Origin: Bacteroidota bacterium
GTDB taxonomy: Bacteria; Bacteroidota; Bacteroidia; Flavobacteriales; Weeksellaceae
Reading direction: 5' to 3'
Length of the DNA stretch: 38,074 bases
Assembly: GCA_023426625.1 (NCBI GenBank)
Contig: JAFAAJ010000257.1
Location: 1 to 38,074 of the forward strand
Shown here: piece after piece, positions 35,023-38,074 of the stretch
Position numbering within the stretch: the stretch's first letter is position 1
Layout of the letters: every line of letters starts with the position of its first letter
Notes under the pieces: generated by a model
What the model was told of the DNA's origin: nothing
What the model saw: only the letters and a program-made list of their open reading frames with translations
Database searches by the model: none
Program-made: the position numbers and the translations under genes

Positions 35023-35385
35023 TTATTTCTCTTCCTGAATTGCTTTTACATTTTTCCAGGTGGTGCCGTCATAAACTTCCACTCCTTTTTTCTTCAAGAT
35101 TTCTATTGCCTGATCTGCCTGCATTCCTTTATTACAAAAAACCACTACTTTTTTGCCCTTAAGAGCTTCAGCGGAGTTTTCGATTTCTGCTAAAGGGATG
35201 TTAATGGCATTTTTTGCAGTGCCTTCCGCGTATTGTTCAGGAACCCTTACATCTACTAAAGTAACATCGGAGCTTTTAACCACTTCTTTTATGTTGACTT
35301 CAGGTGTTTTTGTCGTTCCCACGGTTTTACATGAGGTCAATGCAAAAACTGAAGCAAGGAAAAATCCAAAGATTTTAGTTTTCAT
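35023..35385 (-). CDS. Rhodanese-like lipoprotein
   Basis: Start ATG 35385 (MKTKIFGFFLAS) is chosen over 35409 because it gives a proper lipoprotein signal ending in LTSC. The 120-aa product then has a single rhodanese domain with VTLVDVRVPEQYAEG and the active loop VVFCNKGMQA. It probably handles sulfane sulfur at the envelope. It overlaps or abuts the end of the MBL-rhodanese gene and forms a sulfur/redox cluster with the thioredoxin. Confidence 0.82.
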   Translation of the reverse strand: MKTKIFGFFLASVFALTSCKTVGTTKTPEVNIKEVVKSSDVTLVDVRVPEQYAEGTAKNAINIPLAEIENSAEALKGKKVVVFCNKGMQADQAIEILKKKGVEVYDGTTWKNVKAIQEEK

Positions 35386-35387
35386 GA

Positions 35388-36797
35388 TTAAAGAGTTTTC
35401 GACTGACAAATAAAATCCGAGGTCGGGAATTTTTCAGTTTTCTTAATTCCGTTGAATCCTCCCTCTATTTCTGTGAAATTTCTGATCCCGTGTGAGTTCA
35501 GGATACTTGCGGCGATCATACTTCTGTATCCTCCTGCACAATGTAAAAAGAAATGTTCAGAATCATCAATAGAACTTACCCAGTCGCTGATGGTGTCCAA
35601 TGGTTTATTGTAGGCATTATCAATATGTTCTGCAGAGTATTCCGTAAGTTTTCTTACATCAATAACTTTGGAGTTTTCATTGAACTGCTCCGCAAATTCA
35701 TCAGGAGTGATCCTTTTGATTTCATCTGTTTCATTATCTGAATTTTTCCAGGCAGCAAAACTTCCTTTTAAATATCCTAAAACATTATCAAAGCCCACTC
35801 TGCTTAATCTTGTGATCACTTCTTCCTCCGTTCCTTCATCTGAAACCAGTAAAATAGGATGTTTCACATCTACGATCAGTGTTCCTACCCAAGGTGCAAA
35901 ATCTCCTTTTAGTCCGATGTTTACAGAGTTTGGAACAAATCCTTTATGGAATTCCGCAGGACTTCTTGTATCTAAGATCAGAGCTCCGGTTTCTTCCGCG
36001 AAAGTTTCAAAATCATCTACAGAAACAGGGCTTAAGCCTTTATTCATTACCACATCCAGGCTTTCGTATCCGCCTTTATTCATGGCAACGTTCATTCCGA
36101 AATATTTTGGAGGAGCGGTTAATCCATCCAAAACCTCTCTGATAAAAGATTCTTTATCAGGTTGGTTTAAAGCATAATTAGTTCTCTTTTGGTTTCCCAA
36201 TGTATCTACCGTTTCTTTCTGCATATTTTTCCCACATGCGGAACCCGCTCCATGAGCAGGATAAACAGTAATGCTGTCATCTAAAGGCATGATCTTGCTT
36301 TGAAGGCTGTCATACAGAATTCCTGCAAGATCCTCCTGAGAAAGATTGGTTGCCTTCTGAGCCAGATCCGGTCTTCCTACATCACCTAAAAATAATGTGT
36401 CCCCAGTAAAGATTGCGGTTTCGGTACCGTTCTCATCAATCAAAAGAAATGAAGAACTTTCCATGGTATGACCAGGGGTGTGCAGTACTTTTATTTTTAT
36501 CTTTCCGATCTCAAAGATCTGGTTGTCTTTTGCTATAATAGCTTCAAATTCAGGCTGTGCTGTAGGTCCGTAGACAATAGGCGCTCCTGTTTTTTTGCTT
36601 AAATCCAAATGTCCCGAGACAAAATCTGCGTGAAAATGAGTCTCAAAAATATATTTTAAAGTTACATTGTCTTTTTCCAGACGATCCAGATAAGGTTTTA
36701 CCTCTCTTAACGGATCTATAATTGCAGCTTCATTTTCTGATACAATATAATAGGCACCCTGAGCCAGGCATCCTGTATATATTTGTTCAACTTTCAT
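35388..36797 (-). CDS. Metallo-beta-lactamase fold protein with two rhodanese domains
   Basis: This 469-aa protein begins with a persulfide dioxygenase-like MBL domain: FETHFHADFVSGH, LHTPGHTMESSSF, FTGDTLFLGDVGRPDL and YPAHGAGSACG. Two rhodanese repeats follow. The first (LILDTRSPAEFHKG) has no active Cys in its loop (LLVSDEGTEE). The second has HCAGGYRS with the catalytic Cys. MBL-rhodanese fusions oxidise glutathione or other low-molecular-weight persulfides and transfer sulfur. The neighbouring rhodanese and thioredoxin genes fit the same pathway. Confidence 0.85.
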   Translation of the reverse strand: MKVEQIYTGCLAQGAYYIVSENEAAIIDPLREVKPYLDRLEKDNVTLKYIFETHFHADFVSGHLDLSKKTGAPIVYGPTAQPEFEAIIAKDNQIFEIGKIKIKVLHTPGHTMESSSFLLIDENGTETAIFTGDTLFLGDVGRPDLAQKATNLSQEDLAGILYDSLQSKIMPLDDSITVYPAHGAGSACGKNMQKETVDTLGNQKRTNYALNQPDKESFIREVLDGLTAPPKYFGMNVAMNKGGYESLDVVMNKGLSPVSVDDFETFAEETGALILDTRSPAEFHKGFVPNSVNIGLKGDFAPWVGTLIVDVKHPILLVSDEGTEEEVITRLSRVGFDNVLGYLKGSFAAWKNSDNETDEIKRITPDEFAEQFNENSKVIDVRKLTEYSAEHIDNAYNKPLDTISDWVSSIDDSEHFFLHCAGGYRSMIAASILNSHGIRNFTEIEGGFNGIKKTEKFPTSDFICQSKTL

Positions 36798-37085
36798 TGG
36801 CTCTGTTTTAAAATTTTAGATAAATATACGAAGTATTAAATGAAATGTAAATGAATTGTTAAATCTGGGCGATAGTTTATTTCAATGGTAACAAAAACAT
36901 TCGTGGTAAATCGTTTACTGTCAAATAAATACAAGTATTGGTGTAACTGTGGGTAGGGAAAATGTTTTTTGTCATGTTTTGTTATGGAAGGTCTTAAATG
37001 AACATCTTATATCTTCATAAGAATCTTGCTTTAATGTCTGAATTTGTTGCAAAAACTTTTATATTTATGAAGTAAAAAAAGTCAA
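36798..37085. promoter_or_regulatory. Divergent intergenic region
   Basis: This 288-bp region separates divergent genes and so holds both promoters. Apart from the AT-rich -7-like element before the DUF853 gene I see no ORF or strong hairpin. Confidence 0.35.
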
Positions 37086-38074
37086 ATGGGAGATAGAACA
37101 CAATTCATTGAAGAGCTTAACGCGAGATATACACCGAAAGGAGAGCATATTATATTAGGAAAAGGAATGCTTGACGGAGAAGTAGTTCCGGAAGTTAACG
37201 TAACAATTCCTCTGAAAACAATCAATCGTCACGGCCTTATTGCCGGAGCTACGGGAACCGGGAAAACCAAAACGTTGCAGGTTTTTGCAGAACAGCTTTC
37301 TCATGCAGGAGTTCCGTCATTGGTTTTAGATATAAAAGGTGATTTTTCTGGAATTGCAGAACCTGGGAGTAAAAACGCGATCATAGAAGAAAGGTATGCC
37401 AAAACGCAGCTTCCTTATAATCCGCAGTCTTTTCCGGTAGAGCTGATGAGTATTTCCGGAGAAAAGGGAGTGAAACTTAGGGCTACAGTCACGGAGTTCG
37501 GACCGGTTCTGCTTAGTAAGATCTTAGAACTGAACGATACTCAGCAAAGTATTATGTCTATCGTTTTTAAATATTGTGATGATAAAGGTCTGCCTCTGAT
37601 CGATTTGAATGATCTGAAAAAAGTCCTGCAATACGTAACGGATAATCCACAGGGAAAAGCGGAGCTGGCTGAAAATTACGGTTCTATAGCTTCTTCGTCA
37701 CTGGGTGCTATTTTAAGGTCAATTGTTGCCCTGGAACAACAGGGGGCAACCGGTTTCTTTGGAGAGTTAAGCTTTGATGTACAGGATCTTTTGCGGACAA
37801 GGGATGGAAAAGGGATGGTGAATATTTTAAGGGTTGCGGATATTCAGAATAAGCCGCAGCTTTTCTCTACTTTCATGCTTTCTCTATTTGCTGAAATTTA
37901 CATGACCTTTCCGGAAGAAGGGGATAGTGGTAAACCAAAACTGGTTTTATTTATAGATGAAGCCCACCTGATTTTTGATGAATCTTCTAAAGCATTGCTT
38001 TCGCAGATTGAGACGATGGTGAAGCTTATCCGCTCAAAAGGAGTGGGAATTTATTTTATTACACAGATTCCGGG
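37086..38074 (+). CDS. DUF853 HerA-like ATPase, 3' partial
   Basis: ATG 37086 opens a frame running off the window (329 codons seen). It has Walker A AGATGTGKT at about 53-61, a following LVLDIKGDFSGIAEPG, and Walker B LVLFIDEAHLIFDE. This is the DUF853/YjgR type of HerA-like ATPase. Its function is not well known. A TATATTTA about 30 bp upstream fits a Bacteroidetes -7 element. Confidence 0.85.
   Translation, partial: MGDRTQFIEELNARYTPKGEHIILGKGMLDGEVVPEVNVTIPLKTINRHGLIAGATGTGKTKTLQVFAEQLSHAGVPSLVLDIKGDFSGIAEPGSKNAIIEERYAKTQLPYNPQSFPVELMSISGEKGVKLRATVTEFGPVLLSKILELNDTQQSIMSIVFKYCDDKGLPLIDLNDLKKVLQYVTDNPQGKAELAENYGSIASSSLGAILRSIVALEQQGATGFFGELSFDVQDLLRTRDGKGMVNILRVADIQNKPQLFSTFMLSLFAEIYMTFPEEGDSGKPKLVLFIDEAHLIFDESSKALLSQIETMVKLIRSKGVGIYFITQIP

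Noticed and set aside
1..38074. CRISPR array
   Set aside because: No regularly spaced repeats were seen. The GAAATCCGTAA pair at 27581 and 27648 and the 127-bp repeats do not form an array.

Overview
The window reads as two kinds of DNA joined together. The right part (about 7.1 kb to the end) looks like a Flavobacteriia chromosome, most like Chryseobacterium or a close relative. It is AT-rich, uses the standard code with mostly TAA stops, has little Shine-Dalgarno signal, and carries core genes (RseP-type protease, thioredoxin, MBL-rhodanese, DUF853 ATPase). The left part (1-2240 and 3481-7061) holds genes that are only readable if TGA is glycine (translation table 25), the code of Absconditabacteria (SR1) and Gracilibacteria. 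Two InlB-type repeats inside one protein show this directly: the conserved Gly-Gly is TGA-TGA in one copy and GGA-GGA in the other.

Layout. 1-1329: recoded conjugative coupling ATPase, 5'-truncated. 1392-2240: recoded replication-relaxation protein. 2286-3317: a standard-code interlude with a Bacteroidetes-type promoter, a 14-codon ORF, a strong terminator and a membrane protein. 3481-5745: intact recoded surface protein (PA14-like region, two InlB B-repeats, SLH-like end) with more than 30 in-frame TGAs. 5856-7061: two decayed recoded genes, an IS30-family transposase and an Hsp90-type ATPase. 7103-10642: a large STAND-like P-loop NTPase. 11067-20366: a Bacteroidetes mobilizable element with an HD alarmone hydrolase-like protein, JAB and ThiF/E1 pair, split coupling protein, DUF2958 protein, mobilization accessory, relaxase, putative oriT and large serine recombinase.

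20464-27193: a co-oriented cassette bounded by two 127-bp direct repeats about 80% identical. In transcription order it encodes two nuclease-like proteins, an ApeA/HEPN-like gene broken by a TAA, a PIN protein, a HEPN protein with an RxxxxH motif, an AcrVA2-like protein and a GNAT-like membrane protein. 27746-31426: a Hachiman defence operon (HamA, HamB) preceded by a small DUF1883-like gene. 31606-31682: tRNA-Asn, which marks the island border, followed by ordinary flavobacterial housekeeping genes.

The main question is whether the table-25 block really sits in a flavobacterial genome or is an assembly chimera. The standard-code genes lying between recoded ones make a single simple join insufficient, but only read-level evidence can settle it. 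The most interesting functional candidates are the HEPN/PIN/AcrVA2-like cassette, the Hachiman operon with an added gene, and the tiny transcription unit at 2.3-2.45 kb.
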